From: Galactobacter sp.
Lineage (GTDB): Bacteria; Actinomycetota; Actinomycetes; Actinomycetales; Micrococcaceae
DNA: 35,693 nucleotides
Assembly: GCF_022712295.1 (NCBI RefSeq)
Contig: NZ_JALAGT010000008.1
Span: 1 to 35,693 of the forward strand
Direction: 5' to 3'
Below are positions 7,875 through 16,180 of the stretch, in pieces. Position numbers and translations under genes: made by a program. The notes beneath the pieces were generated by a model. The model did not search any database. It worked only from the letters and a program-made list of their open reading frames with translations, and had not been told where the DNA came from. The stretch's first letter is position 1. Each line of letters starts with the position of its first letter.

Positions 7875-8101
7875 GGCCACCGTTGTCTTGGCCGCAGAGT
7901 TCTGGGACCAGTCGATGAACACCTTGTTCTCCCGCAGAGACTTCTTCGTCGCGAAGACGATGCGGTTTCCGTGGTCGGTCTGGAAGCTGAGGGCGAGCTC
8001 GTGGGCGATCCCAGAGATCTGCTCGAGGTACGTCAGGTCGCCTCGTCATTGACCAACGGATACTGCATGGAGCCGTTGGAGTGCACCGTACGAACGACCC
8101 G
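7875..8101 (-). pseudogene. remnant of a LigD-type polymerase domain
   Basis: Two minus-strand frames carry conserved pieces of the ATP-dependent ligase LigD polymerase (primase-like) domain. One reads VVRTVHSNGSMQYPLVNDEAT and hits a stop. A shift of one frame continues LTYLEQISGIAHELALSF and then TKKSLRENKVFIDWSQNSAA followed by KTTVA. The K-x-FIDWSQN-x-AKTTVA block is a hallmark of the domain's C-terminal part. In intact proteins the two blocks are well over 100 residues apart, so an internal deletion has occurred as well as the frameshift, and the sequence after KTTVA is unrelated. No Ku gene is present. This is a dead fragment of a bacterial NHEJ gene. Confidence 0.7.
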
Positions 8102-8238
8102 TCCGTGCCGACCAGGACCTTGACATGCCTGTGGACCACGAGAACATCGATGTGATGCAGTTCGTGCCTGGCGAGCCGTCCTCGAAACCTCCCCGCCGTA
8201 CACTGGGTCTCTCAATAACATCACCATGAGGAGTGCAC

Positions 8239-9177
8239 TTGGCCGGCGGATTGTTTGCCCTGTTGGATGACATCTCGGTGCTGGCCAAGGCCGCGGCATC
8301 CAGTATCGACGACGTGGCCACCGGTGCCGCCAAGACGGCGGTGAAAACCTCCGGCGTGATCGTGGACGACGTCGCTGCGGCGCCCCAGTACGTCACCGGC
8401 CTCTCGCCCAAGCGCGAGCTCCCCGTGGTCTGGAAGATCACCAAGGGGTCCCTGGCCAACAAGTTCCTGATCGTCATCCCGTTGCTGCTGATCCTCTCCT
8501 GGATCGCGCCCGTCCTGTTCCCGTACCTGCTGATCATCGGCGGGACCTACTTGAGCTACGAGGGCGCGGAGAAGGCACTCGAGTGGATGCACATCGTCAA
8601 GGAGGAGCACCACAGCGCAGAGGTGGTCGCCGACACTCCGGAAGCGCTGGAGAAGTCCATGGTCCGCTCCGCGGTCATGACAGATCTGGTGCTGTCGATG
8701 GAGATCATGACCATCTCCCTGTCCACGATCCACGCGCACGGGTTCTGGACCCGGCTCGCCACCCTCTGCGTCGTCGCCATCCTGATGACGGTGCTGGTCT
8801 ACGGTGCCGTGGCCGCGCTGATCCGGTTGGATGACACGGGACGCTTCATGGCCCGCAGGCGATCCCGCTGGGTCCGGATCCTGGGCTTGGGCATGATCAG
8901 AGCCATGCCCAAGGTCTTCGACCTGCTCTCCATCGTGGGCACCTTGGCGATGCTGTGGGTGGGCGGTCACCTCATCTGGGAGAACCTGGGCGAGGTCGGT
9001 CTCCACTTCTTCCATGACACCCTGCACGGTCTGGAGCACGTCCTTGAACCGGCAGGCGGGCTGGTCTCCTGGCTCGGCACCGCAGTGGTCTCCATGGTGG
9101 GTGGTTTGGTCTGGGGCACGGTCGTGTTCCTCCTGGTCCGTGGCGCCATGAAGATCGTGAAGACGTCACGCGGCTGA
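8239..9177 (+). CDS. DUF808 (YedI-like) membrane protein
   Basis: The 312-residue product starts MAGGLFALLDDISVLAKAAA and continues SIDDVATGAAKTAVKTSGVI then VDDVAAAPQYV, the classic DUF808 N-terminus. Four or five membrane segments follow (for example FLIVIPLLLILSWIAPVLF, ATLCVVAILMTVLVYG, VFDLLSIVGTLAMLWV). The YEGAEK and HHSAEV region and the late H-x-L-H-G-L-E segment are also family-like. Function is unknown. I chose TTG 8239 because family members begin at this point and GAGGAG lies five bases upstream; a GTG at 8233 would sit on the ribosome binding site. TACACT at 8199-8204 may be its -10 box. The ABC exporter gene follows 59 bases downstream. Confidence 0.88.
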   Translation: MAGGLFALLDDISVLAKAAASSIDDVATGAAKTAVKTSGVIVDDVAAAPQYVTGLSPKRELPVVWKITKGSLANKFLIVIPLLLILSWIAPVLFPYLLIIGGTYLSYEGAEKALEWMHIVKEEHHSAEVVADTPEALEKSMVRSAVMTDLVLSMEIMTISLSTIHAHGFWTRLATLCVVAILMTVLVYGAVAALIRLDDTGRFMARRRSRWVRILGLGMIRAMPKVFDLLSIVGTLAMLWVGGHLIWENLGEVGLHFFHDTLHGLEHVLEPAGGLVSWLGTAVVSMVGGLVWGTVVFLLVRGAMKIVKTSRG

Positions 9178-9236
9178 GACCACCCTCACGGGACGGCCTG
9201 CATCCTCGCGGAGTAGGCTCAAGGGCTGGAGGTAAT

Positions 9237-11066
9237 GTGCCCACTCTTCTGCGTCTTCTTCGCTTCACCCGCTCCCTGTCCTCGTACTACGTCGGCATCA
9301 CCATCGCCGCCGTGATCGTCACGGGCGCGGGTCTTGCCGTGCCTTTCATCACCGGAGCGGCCACCGATCAGGTGGTGTCCGCTCTGAACGGCGACACCGC
9401 TGCAGACACCGCTATCCGCAGCGTCGTGCTTCTGGCCGTAGGACTGCTCGCCGTCAGCCTCGTTGAGGCGGTGATCGGCAACATCGGCGGCTATTGGGGG
9501 GACGTGATGAGCGCCAAGATGCGCGCCATCCTCTCCTCCCGCTACTTCGACAAGCTGTTGCGCCTGCCGCAGCGCTACTACGACCGCGAGCTGACCGGAA
9601 CCATTGTGGCGCGGTTGAACCGCTCCATCACCGAAGTCACGAACTTCATGAAGTCGTTCTCCAACACCTTCGTGACACTGATCCTCACCACGGTGGCCGT
9701 GCTGGTCATCAGCGCCTTCTACTACTGGCCGCTGGCCATCCTGTTGGCCTGCGCCTATCCCGCGTACCTCTGGCTGACCACGCTGACCAGCAAGAAGTGG
9801 CAGGTCTTCGAGAAGGACAAGAACGACCACGTTGATCTGGCTTCGGGCCGTTTCTCCGAGGTCGTGGGCCAGATGCGCGTGGTGAAGGCGTTCTCCCGTG
9901 AGGCCTCCGAGTTGAAGAATTTCGACCGGCACTTCGACGAGACTGTCACCCTGACCGGCGGCCAGTCGCGTCACTGGCACGTGATGGATGCCCTGCGCCA
10001 GGGCGTGCTTCACGCCATCTTCTTCACGATGTACCTGATCATTTTCATCCGCACCGTCCACGGGCATTTCACCCCCGGTGAGATGGTGATGCTGGTGCAG
10101 CTGATGGCCCTGGCCCGGCAGCCCGTGACCGGCCTTAGTTGGGTCGTGGACATGACCCAACGCGCCTCCGCCGGCTCGCGTTCCTACTTCGAGGTCATGG
10201 ATCTTGACGAAAAAATGGTCGACGGCGGTGGCTCCCGTCCGCATGCCCCGGCGCCTTCCGCGCCCGGCGCGGCCAATGTACAGACCCCGGCGGTTGCGTT
10301 CCGCGACGTGAGTTTCGCCTACGACGACGAGGACGTCCTCTCCGACATCTCCTTCACCGTGAGGCACGGGGAACGGATTGCGTTCGTGGGTGAGTCGGGT
10401 GGCGGCAAGACCACCCTGACCAATCTCTTGTTGGGGTTCTATGGTGCCCGGACGGGTTCCATCGAGGTGGAAGGTGCAGGCGATGGCTCCGGCAGCCCGG
10501 AGGCGCTGGCTCTGTTGCGTGAGCAGATCGGTGTGGTGTTCCAGGACGCCTCCCTGTTCTCAGGCAACATCGCGGAGAACATCGCCTATGGCCGGCCCGA
10601 TGCCACACGGGAGGAGATCGAGGAGGTCGCCACCCGGGCCGCAGTGGACACCTTCGTGGCGAAACTCGGCAAGGGCTACGACACCGTGATCGGTGAGCGT
10701 GGCATGAAGCTCTCCGGGGGTCAGAAGCAGCGCATCGCGGTGGCCCGCGCCATGCTCAAGAACGCACCCATCCTGGTGCTCGACGAGGCAACGTCTGCCC
10801 TGGACACCAAGTCCGAGCGGCTGGTGCAACAGGGATTGGACCAGTTGATGAAGGACCGCACCTCCCTGATCATTGCGCACCGGCTCTCCACCATTGCCGA
10901 GGTGGACCGGATCGTGACATTGAAGGATGGACGCATCGACGAGATCGGTACGCCTGCCGAGCTGGCGGCCTCCGGTGGGATCTACGCCCAACTACTGGCC
11001 CTGCAGGCCTCGGCTACCAAGGCGGATCGGAAGAAGCTGAAGGCCTTCGACGTGGTGCCTCACTGA
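9237..11066 (+). CDS. ABC exporter, fused permease and ATPase
   Basis: The 609-residue product has a six-helix type I exporter membrane domain (about residues 15-310) followed by an ATPase domain. Walker A is GESGGGKT (385-392), the Q-loop segment is VVFQDASLFSGN, the ABC signature LSGGQKQR is near 493, Walker B is ILVLDEATSALD near 511, and the switch His is in IIAHRLST. This half-transporter layout acts as a homo- or heterodimer exporting lipids, drugs or peptides; no partner half-transporter lies next to it, so a homodimer is likely. A Pro/Ala-rich linker of about 25 residues joins the domains. GTG 9237 is the start because GGAGG lies six bases before it. TAGGCT about 20 bases upstream may be a -10 box. 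Confidence 0.92.
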   Translation: MPTLLRLLRFTRSLSSYYVGITIAAVIVTGAGLAVPFITGAATDQVVSALNGDTAADTAIRSVVLLAVGLLAVSLVEAVIGNIGGYWGDVMSAKMRAILSSRYFDKLLRLPQRYYDRELTGTIVARLNRSITEVTNFMKSFSNTFVTLILTTVAVLVISAFYYWPLAILLACAYPAYLWLTTLTSKKWQVFEKDKNDHVDLASGRFSEVVGQMRVVKAFSREASELKNFDRHFDETVTLTGGQSRHWHVMDALRQGVLHAIFFTMYLIIFIRTVHGHFTPGEMVMLVQLMALARQPVTGLSWVVDMTQRASAGSRSYFEVMDLDEKMVDGGGSRPHAPAPSAPGAANVQTPAVAFRDVSFAYDDEDVLSDISFTVRHGERIAFVGESGGGKTTLTNLLLGFYGARTGSIEVEGAGDGSGSPEALALLREQIGVVFQDASLFSGNIAENIAYGRPDATREEIEEVATRAAVDTFVAKLGKGYDTVIGERGMKLSGGQKQRIAVARAMLKNAPILVLDEATSALDTKSERLVQQGLDQLMKDRTSLIIAHRLSTIAEVDRIVTLKDGRIDEIGTPAELAASGGIYAQLLALQASATKADRKKLKAFDVVPH

Positions 11067-11101
11067 GGAATATCTTCTCCCATGGCCTCGTTGTCTCTGA
11101 C

Positions 11102-11824
11102 GTGAGTCTCAATATCGATATCTGGTCAGACGTGGTCTGCCCCTTCTGCTACATCGGCAAACGCCACCTTGAACTGGCCCTGCAGGAGTTTGAGCACGCG
11201 GACGACGTGCGGATCACCTGGCACAGCTTCGAGCTGGACCCCGACACCAAGGCCAAGCCTGGCGTGGATCTCATTGAGTTGATTGCGGCCAAGTACGGCG
11301 CCTCTCGTGAACAGGCGGAGGCACAGCACCAGCAGATGGCCGCGCAGGCGGCAGCTGTTGGCCTGGACTTCAACTGGCGCGATGCTGTTCCCGGCAACAC
11401 GTTCGATGCGCATCGGCTGATCCAGCTGGCCGCCACTCAAGATGTGGCGGATGCAGCAGAGGAGCGTTTCAAGAAGGCGTATTTCAGTGAGGGCGTCAAT
11501 GTGGAGGACCACACCGAACTGCGTCGGCTGGCATTCGAGGTGGGGCTGGACGCCGCAGACGTGGATCGCGTTCTGGGCTCCGACGAGTTCGCCGACGCCG
11601 TCCGTGCCGATGAGGCACAGGCCGCCCAGCTCGGCGTGCGGGGTGTGCCGTTCTTCGTTCTTGACTCCAAGTACGGGATCTCAGGAGCGCAGCCGGTGGA
11701 GGCCTTTTCGCAGGTCCTGAACCAGGTCTGGGAGAAGGAACACGCAGCACCGGAGTTGGTGGACCCACTGGCGGGTTCCACCGCCGGCGCCGCGCCGTCG
11801 TGCGGCGTCAACGGCTGCGACTGA
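11102..11824 (+). CDS. DsbA-family (FrnE-like) oxidoreductase
   Basis: The 240-residue product has the thioredoxin fold with an inserted helical domain seen in the FrnE/DsbA family. The active site is CPFC (13-16) in SDVVCPFCYIGKRHLE. FELDPD follows, and GVRGVPFFVLD carries the cis-proline near residue 180. There is no signal peptide, so it is cytoplasmic, like other FrnE proteins linked to redox or oxidative stress. The last residues read SCGVNGCD, adding a second cysteine pair that could exchange electrons with the active site or bind metal. The start is GTG 11102, 35 bases after the ABC exporter stop; the ribosome binding site is weak. It converges with the P-type ATPase gene, leaving only seven bases between stops. 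Confidence 0.88.
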   Translation: MSLNIDIWSDVVCPFCYIGKRHLELALQEFEHADDVRITWHSFELDPDTKAKPGVDLIELIAAKYGASREQAEAQHQQMAAQAAAVGLDFNWRDAVPGNTFDAHRLIQLAATQDVADAAEERFKKAYFSEGVNVEDHTELRRLAFEVGLDAADVDRVLGSDEFADAVRADEAQAAQLGVRGVPFFVLDSKYGISGAQPVEAFSQVLNQVWEKEHAAPELVDPLAGSTAGAAPSCGVNGCD

Positions 11825-11831
11825 CGTCCGC

Positions 11832-13706
11832 TCAGCGGCCGCGTTCCCCGCGCGACCCGACCGCGCGCAGTGCGCCGAGGATGGCCACCAGGTCCACGGC
11901 CTCCTGCAACCAGGCGCCGAGCAGCGCGGGGAGGAACCCGAAGGCCGCGATAAGCATCAGGACCGCGCTGATGATGATGCCCAGCCAGATGCTCTGCAAC
12001 GCAATACGCACCGTGTCCTTGCCGATGCGGATGGCCTGCGGCAACGAGGCCAGCGTGTCGTAGCGGTTGACGATGTCGGCTGACTCGCTCGCCGCCGTAG
12101 CACCACGAGCTCCCATGGCGAACCCGATGTCTGCGGCGGCCAGCACGGGTGCGTCGTTCAGACCGTCGCCGACCATGATCAGCGGGCGCGGACGGATGGA
12201 GCCCACGATGCGGACCTTGTCCGCCGGCAGGCAGCGTGCGTGCAGCTCGCTGATGCCGAGGCCGTCTGCGATGGGTTGCGCGGTGGCCTCCACGTCTCCG
12301 GTCACCATGATGGTGCGCTCCACGCCGAGACGCTCGAGGTCTTTCAGGGCCTCGCCGGCGTCCGGACGCACGGAATCTCGCATGATGATGGCACCGGCAA
12401 ACGTGGCCCCAACACTCACGTAGATGGCCAGCTCTCCCGGTTGAAGGTCAGCACCGACCAGATCCGGGGCGAAGCCACGGATCCAGGCGGGCTTACCCAC
12501 TCGGGTGACCACGTCGCCGTCGGGCATGGTCAGGGTGGCCTCGACGCCGTTGGTGGCGTTCTCGTCCGCCCTGGACGCCTCCACCAGACGCAGACCACGG
12601 TCCTTGGCTGCGGCGACGACGGAGTCGGCCAACACGTGAGAGGAATACACCTCGGTCGAGGCAGCGTGGGTGAGAAGCTGCTCTTCCGAGAACCCGTTGG
12701 AGGTCAACACGCGCCGGAGTACCGGTCGGCCGGTGGTGATGGTTCCGGTCTTGTCGAAGGCCGCAGATTTCACCCGCGAGAGCTGCTCCAAGGTGCCGCC
12801 GCCCTTGACGATGAGTCCGAAGCGCGCCGCGCGGCTCATGCCACCGAGGAACGCCACCGGAGCGGCGATCAGAAGCGGGCACGGTGTCGCGACGACCAAC
12901 ACCTCGGCGAAACGCACTGGGTCGCCGCTGATCAGCCAGGCCAGCGCCGCCAGCGCCAATGAAAAAATGGTGAACGGCACGGCGTATCGGTCTGCAAGCC
13001 GCACCACCTTGGCCTTGGAGCCGGCCGCCTGCTCCACCAGCCGCACAATCTGCTGGTACTGGCTCTCGGAAGCAACGGCGGCGGCCCGAACGGTCACGGC
13101 GGCCTGCCCATTCACCGCGCCACTGGACACCTTTTCTCCGCCGACGCGTTCTACAGGCAGGCTCTCCCCCGTCAACGAGGACTCGTCGAACACCGCGTGG
13201 GCGGAGACAAGTATGGAATCGACGGGCACCAGCGCTCCGGGCTTCACCAGCAGCAGGTCGCCCACGGTCACGTCCTCGACCGGGATCAGCTCCGTGGTGG
13301 CTTGGTCTGTGGCGGCTCCGGTGGAATCGGTGATCCGGACGGCTTGCTGCGGCGATTTCTGCAGCAGGGCGGTGAGTTCACGCTTGGAACGATGCTCGGC
13401 GTAGTCCTCCAGCGCGGCACCCCCGGTGAGCATGAGCACCACCACCAAGGCTGCCCAGGGCTCCCCCACCAGGACCGCTGCCACGATGGCGGTCACCGCG
13501 AGGATGTCCAGCCCGGCACGTCCTTGGAGCAGTTGCCGAATCATGCCGATGGCTTCCCACGCCGCGATCAGGAGCGCGTAGCTCCCCACCAGCCAGCGGG
13601 AGGCGCCATGAGCGGGCGTGGCAAGAAGGATGAGGCCCGTGATGGCGACGACAATGGTCGTGACCACCAGCGGATATGACTTCAGCAGGGAAAGACGACG
13701 CGACAC
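11832..13706 (-). CDS. heavy-metal translocating P-type ATPase (P1B)
   Basis: The product has about 624 residues. In order it shows four N-terminal hydrophobic helices, the actuator motif TGES (about 180), the metal-site helix with TPCPLLIAAP (about 274), the phosphorylation site DKTGT (about 318), and GDGLNDAPVLAAADIGFAMG near 509. There is no N-terminal metal-binding domain. TPC rather than CPC in the metal-site helix argues against a standard CPC-type Cu or Zn/Cd pump and leaves the metal open. It should export a metal cation from the cytoplasm using ATP. I prefer GTG 13706 because CATAAT lies six bases upstream, fitting a leaderless start; an in-frame GTG at 13724 would add six residues and has no ribosome binding site. 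A strong terminator separates it from dld. Confidence 0.9.
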   Translation of the reverse strand: MSRRLSLLKSYPLVVTTIVVAITGLILLATPAHGASRWLVGSYALLIAAWEAIGMIRQLLQGRAGLDILAVTAIVAAVLVGEPWAALVVVLMLTGGAALEDYAEHRSKRELTALLQKSPQQAVRITDSTGAATDQATTELIPVEDVTVGDLLLVKPGALVPVDSILVSAHAVFDESSLTGESLPVERVGGEKVSSGAVNGQAAVTVRAAAVASESQYQQIVRLVEQAAGSKAKVVRLADRYAVPFTIFSLALAALAWLISGDPVRFAEVLVVATPCPLLIAAPVAFLGGMSRAARFGLIVKGGGTLEQLSRVKSAAFDKTGTITTGRPVLRRVLTSNGFSEEQLLTHAASTEVYSSHVLADSVVAAAKDRGLRLVEASRADENATNGVEATLTMPDGDVVTRVGKPAWIRGFAPDLVGADLQPGELAIYVSVGATFAGAIIMRDSVRPDAGEALKDLERLGVERTIMVTGDVEATAQPIADGLGISELHARCLPADKVRIVGSIRPRPLIMVGDGLNDAPVLAAADIGFAMGARGATAASESADIVNRYDTLASLPQAIRIGKDTVRIALQSIWLGIIISAVLMLIAAFGFLPALLGAWLQEAVDLVAILGALRAVGSRGERGR

Positions 13707-13730
13707 AAGATCATTATGGCGCACCGGCCC

Positions 13731-13762
13731 GGGTGGGGAGGCTTAGGCGAGCCTCCCCACCC
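13731..13762 (-). terminator. terminator of dld
   Basis: GGGTGGGGAGGCT (13731-13743) pairs perfectly with 13750-13762 around a six-base loop. It begins ten bases after the dld stop on the minus strand and lies before the ATPase start, so it should keep the two genes transcriptionally separate. Confidence 0.75.
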
Positions 13763-13771
13763 TCCAACGTG

Positions 13772-15481
13772 TCAGGCCCAGTTCTTGTGCGCCGAGGTCT
13801 GCCCCACACCGGGGTTGAACATGTTGGTGGGGTCCAGCTCCTTGTAGTGCTCCACCAGGTCCTCTGGTGCGTGGTAGATGCGACCGTAGTTGTGCTCGGC
13901 GGGGAAGCGCGCGCCGCGTTCGGTGAGCAGGTCCTTCATCTTGGCCTTGAGGGCCTCGCCGTCCACGCCCTTCTTGGCAACGTAGTCCTGGTGCATCACG
14001 TGGCAGAAGAAGTGACCGTAGTAGGAGATGACCTCGAGTTGGTTCGCGATCTCTGCGGGGAGCACCTCGAGCCACTCGTCGTCGTCGCGACGCAGGGCCA
14101 CGTCCAGGGTCACCAGCTCACCCACCTTGTCCGCCTTCAGGTTGTGGAAGCGGGTCATGGCGCTGGCCGCACCGAAGCGCTGCAGCATGGCTCCCTCTGC
14201 CTCGTCCTCGGTGCAGGTGAAGAAGTCGCCCTCGCGACCCGGTTCGGCGAAGAACTTCGTGAGGAAGGCCTCCATGTCCTTGGTCTGCTCGTGGCCCACC
14301 ACCACGATCAGGTGGTGTTCAAAGCGGTTGCGGTACTCCACGAGGCGCTTGGGCAGCATGTTGGGCAGCAGACCGAAGGCGTGCTGAGAGATGGTGTCTG
14401 CGGTGGTCTCCCCGAAGAACGGGAGCTTGGAGAAGACGCCGTTGGCCCAGCTCTTCAAGGCAAAGGCGCGCTTGAGGACGCTGCTGCCGGCGTACTTCAG
14501 GCCAACGTAGGTGTCCTTGCCGTACTTCTCGGCGAGGTCGAAGGCCTCGCGGCCCATGTACTCGCCGGAGATAGGCAGTTCCTTCTCTGAGGTCAGGACG
14601 GCGCGGCGGTAGTCCTCGAGTTCTTTCGGCGAATTGGTGCCGATGTAGAACGTGGTGGTGTGCTTGTCCTTGGCGAACGTCCGGGTACGCACGGCGAAGA
14701 CCATGAGTTTGCCGGCCGAGCCCGACGCCTCGTAGAGGTAGCGCGGGTTGGCGTTGTAGCGGGCCGGGGTATCCACGATCTCGCGAACGTGCTCGCTGTA
14801 CTCGGTGCCCAGGGTGTCCTCCGGCGGGGCGGTGACGGCCGAGTCGGGCCAGTCGCCGGCCTGAAGCTTGTCCAGGATCCGCACCGGATCCTCCCCCAGT
14901 TCGATACCCAGGTGGTTGACGAGCTCGAGCTTGCCCGCCTCGTTGACACGGGCATAGATGGCTTCTTCGGTGTAGGCCGGTCCCTTGCGGACCTGGCTGC
15001 CACCGGAGTTGTTGGCGATGCCGCCCACCACGGAGGCGCCGATGGAGGTGGAACCGATGACGGAGTGGGGTTCACGGCCGAAGGTGGCCAGCTTGTCCTC
15101 CAGCTGGTACAGGCGTGCGCCCGCCAGGGAAACGGCCTCGCGGGCGTCGTTGATGAGGTGGATCTGATCCAGGCGCAGCAGGGAGATGATCACGATCTCG
15201 CGGTCGTAGTCCTGATCGCCGGGGCCGGATCCGCCAGTGAGACCGGTGTTGGCGGACTGCGGGATGACGATGAGGTCCTTGTCAACGCACACCTGCAGGG
15301 TGCGCCACACGTCGGCGAGACTACCTGGCTTCAACACGGCGAGCACATTGCCCGTGCCGAAGCGGTACCCGTGAATGTACGGGGCAGTGGCGCGCGTGGA
15401 GGTCAGTACGTGTTCACGTCCAAGGATCTGCTTGAACGCGTGGACTGCTGACTCGCCGTTGGCCGTGGATTCGATGGACAT
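13772..15481 (-). CDS. dld: FAD-linked quinone-dependent D-lactate dehydrogenase
   Basis: The 569-residue product matches the membrane-associated D-lactate dehydrogenase (Dld), which oxidises D-lactate to pyruvate and passes electrons to quinone. The FAD-binding (PCMH-type) domain shows VIPQSANTGLTGGSGPG (NTGLTGG at 78-84) and GSTSIGASVVGGIANNSGGS (about 143-162). The long C-terminal part is Dld-like, with YMGREAFDLAEKYGKDTYVG, then HLIVVVGHEQTKDMEAFL and a closing NYGRIYHAPEDLVEHYKELD with a conserved PTNMFNPGVGQTS end. No cysteine-rich iron-sulfur domain is present, which separates it from GlcD/LldEFG types. ATG 15481 follows GGAAGGAAA at about nine to twelve bases; an in-frame TTG at 15502 is less likely. 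The gene stands alone with its own terminator. Confidence 0.92.
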   Translation of the reverse strand: MSIESTANGESAVHAFKQILGREHVLTSTRATAPYIHGYRFGTGNVLAVLKPGSLADVWRTLQVCVDKDLIVIPQSANTGLTGGSGPGDQDYDREIVIISLLRLDQIHLINDAREAVSLAGARLYQLEDKLATFGREPHSVIGSTSIGASVVGGIANNSGGSQVRKGPAYTEEAIYARVNEAGKLELVNHLGIELGEDPVRILDKLQAGDWPDSAVTAPPEDTLGTEYSEHVREIVDTPARYNANPRYLYEASGSAGKLMVFAVRTRTFAKDKHTTTFYIGTNSPKELEDYRRAVLTSEKELPISGEYMGREAFDLAEKYGKDTYVGLKYAGSSVLKRAFALKSWANGVFSKLPFFGETTADTISQHAFGLLPNMLPKRLVEYRNRFEHHLIVVVGHEQTKDMEAFLTKFFAEPGREGDFFTCTEDEAEGAMLQRFGAASAMTRFHNLKADKVGELVTLDVALRRDDDEWLEVLPAEIANQLEVISYYGHFFCHVMHQDYVAKKGVDGEALKAKMKDLLTERGARFPAEHNYGRIYHAPEDLVEHYKELDPTNMFNPGVGQTSAHKNWA

Positions 15482-15645
15482 GCGTGAGCGTTTCCTTCCC
15501 AAGGTGGGGTTCGGGGTTGGTTTCTCGGACCCATTGTCTCACTGCCACACGTATTCGCACGGCGTTGCGTGAGCCCAGGAGTTTGGGAGTGACACCGGGC
15601 CTGCGTTCTGAATGCGTGCGCCAGAGCTCGCTCGTGGACGACCGA

Positions 15646-15651
15646 TATGAT
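15646..15651 (+). promoter_or_regulatory. candidate -10 box for arr
   Basis: TATGAT matches the -10 consensus in five of six bases and lies 59 bases before the arr ATG. No convincing -35 box is visible 16-19 bases upstream. Confidence 0.35.
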
Positions 15652-15704
15652 CGGAGCCCGCTGGCACTCATGAGTGAGAGGACATCCCCATCAACGATCA
15701 CGAC

Positions 15705-16112
15705 ATGTCTGGCCCGTTCTTTCATGGCACCATCGCAGATCTGCTGCCCGGCGACCATCTGGAAGCCGGTCATAGATCCAACTACCGTCCTGAGGTGGTC
15801 ATGAAGCACGTGTATTTCACGGCTCTCGTGAACGGTGCGGGCATGGCCGCCGAACTCGCCTCTGAACTCTCTGGAGGCACGGCAATTCCGCGGGTCTACG
15901 AGGTTGAGCCGACCGGTGACTTCGAAGATGATCCGAACGTCACTGACAAGAAGTTTCCTGGCAACCCGACACGGTCCTACCGCACTGGCATGCCTCTCCG
16001 GGTGGTCCGTGAGGTCACTGATTGGGAGCGGCTCTCTCCCGAGGCTCTGCAGATGTGGCGCGAGAGGATCATCAACGTGCCGGCCGACCAGCGCGGCGAG
16101 ATCTTGAACTGA
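15705..16112 (+). CDS. arr: NAD(+)-rifampin ADP-ribosyltransferase
   Basis: The 135-residue product is a near-complete Arr enzyme, which inactivates rifamycins by ADP-ribosylating the ansa-bridge hydroxyl. Diagnostic blocks are GPFFHGT at the N-terminus, RSNYRPEVVMKHVYFTAL, and VYEVEPTGDFEDDPNVTDKK followed by FPGNPTRSYRT. The catalytic His and Tyr and the acidic cluster lie in these blocks. ATG 15705 lacks a ribosome binding site; the nearest (AGAGGA) is over 20 bases upstream. An ATG at 15670 in another frame would join it if one C were removed from the CCCC run near 15686-15689, giving a slightly longer N-terminus as in other Arr proteins. Either the start is weak, or there is a frameshift or sequence error there. 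Intrinsic rifamycin resistance is expected if it is expressed. Confidence 0.9.
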   Translation: MSGPFFHGTIADLLPGDHLEAGHRSNYRPEVVMKHVYFTALVNGAGMAAELASELSGGTAIPRVYEVEPTGDFEDDPNVTDKKFPGNPTRSYRTGMPLRVVREVTDWERLSPEALQMWRERIINVPADQRGEILN

Positions 16113-16149
16113 CCGGATGTGCGAGTGACGCCGTGCGCTGGATTGGGCG

Positions 16150-16178
16150 GCTGCCGGCGCAACTCGCGGACCGGCGGC
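16150..16178. terminator. weak hairpin between arr and the DUF1801 gene
   Basis: GCTGCCGG (16150-16157) pairs with CCGGCGGC (16171-16178) with one G-T wobble around a 13-base loop. It lies between two convergent genes and could terminate both. Confidence 0.3.
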
Positions 16179-16180
16179 TG

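Noticed and set aside
8126..8230. 34-codon plus-strand ORF (MPVDHENIDVMQFVPGEP...) ending just before the DUF808 gene
   Set aside because: It has a weak AGGA site only and lies in a decayed segment; no family or second line of support.
13676..14590. 304-codon plus-strand open frame
   Set aside because: Antisense to D-lactate dehydrogenase; it is Val/Leu/His-rich shadow sequence with no motif.
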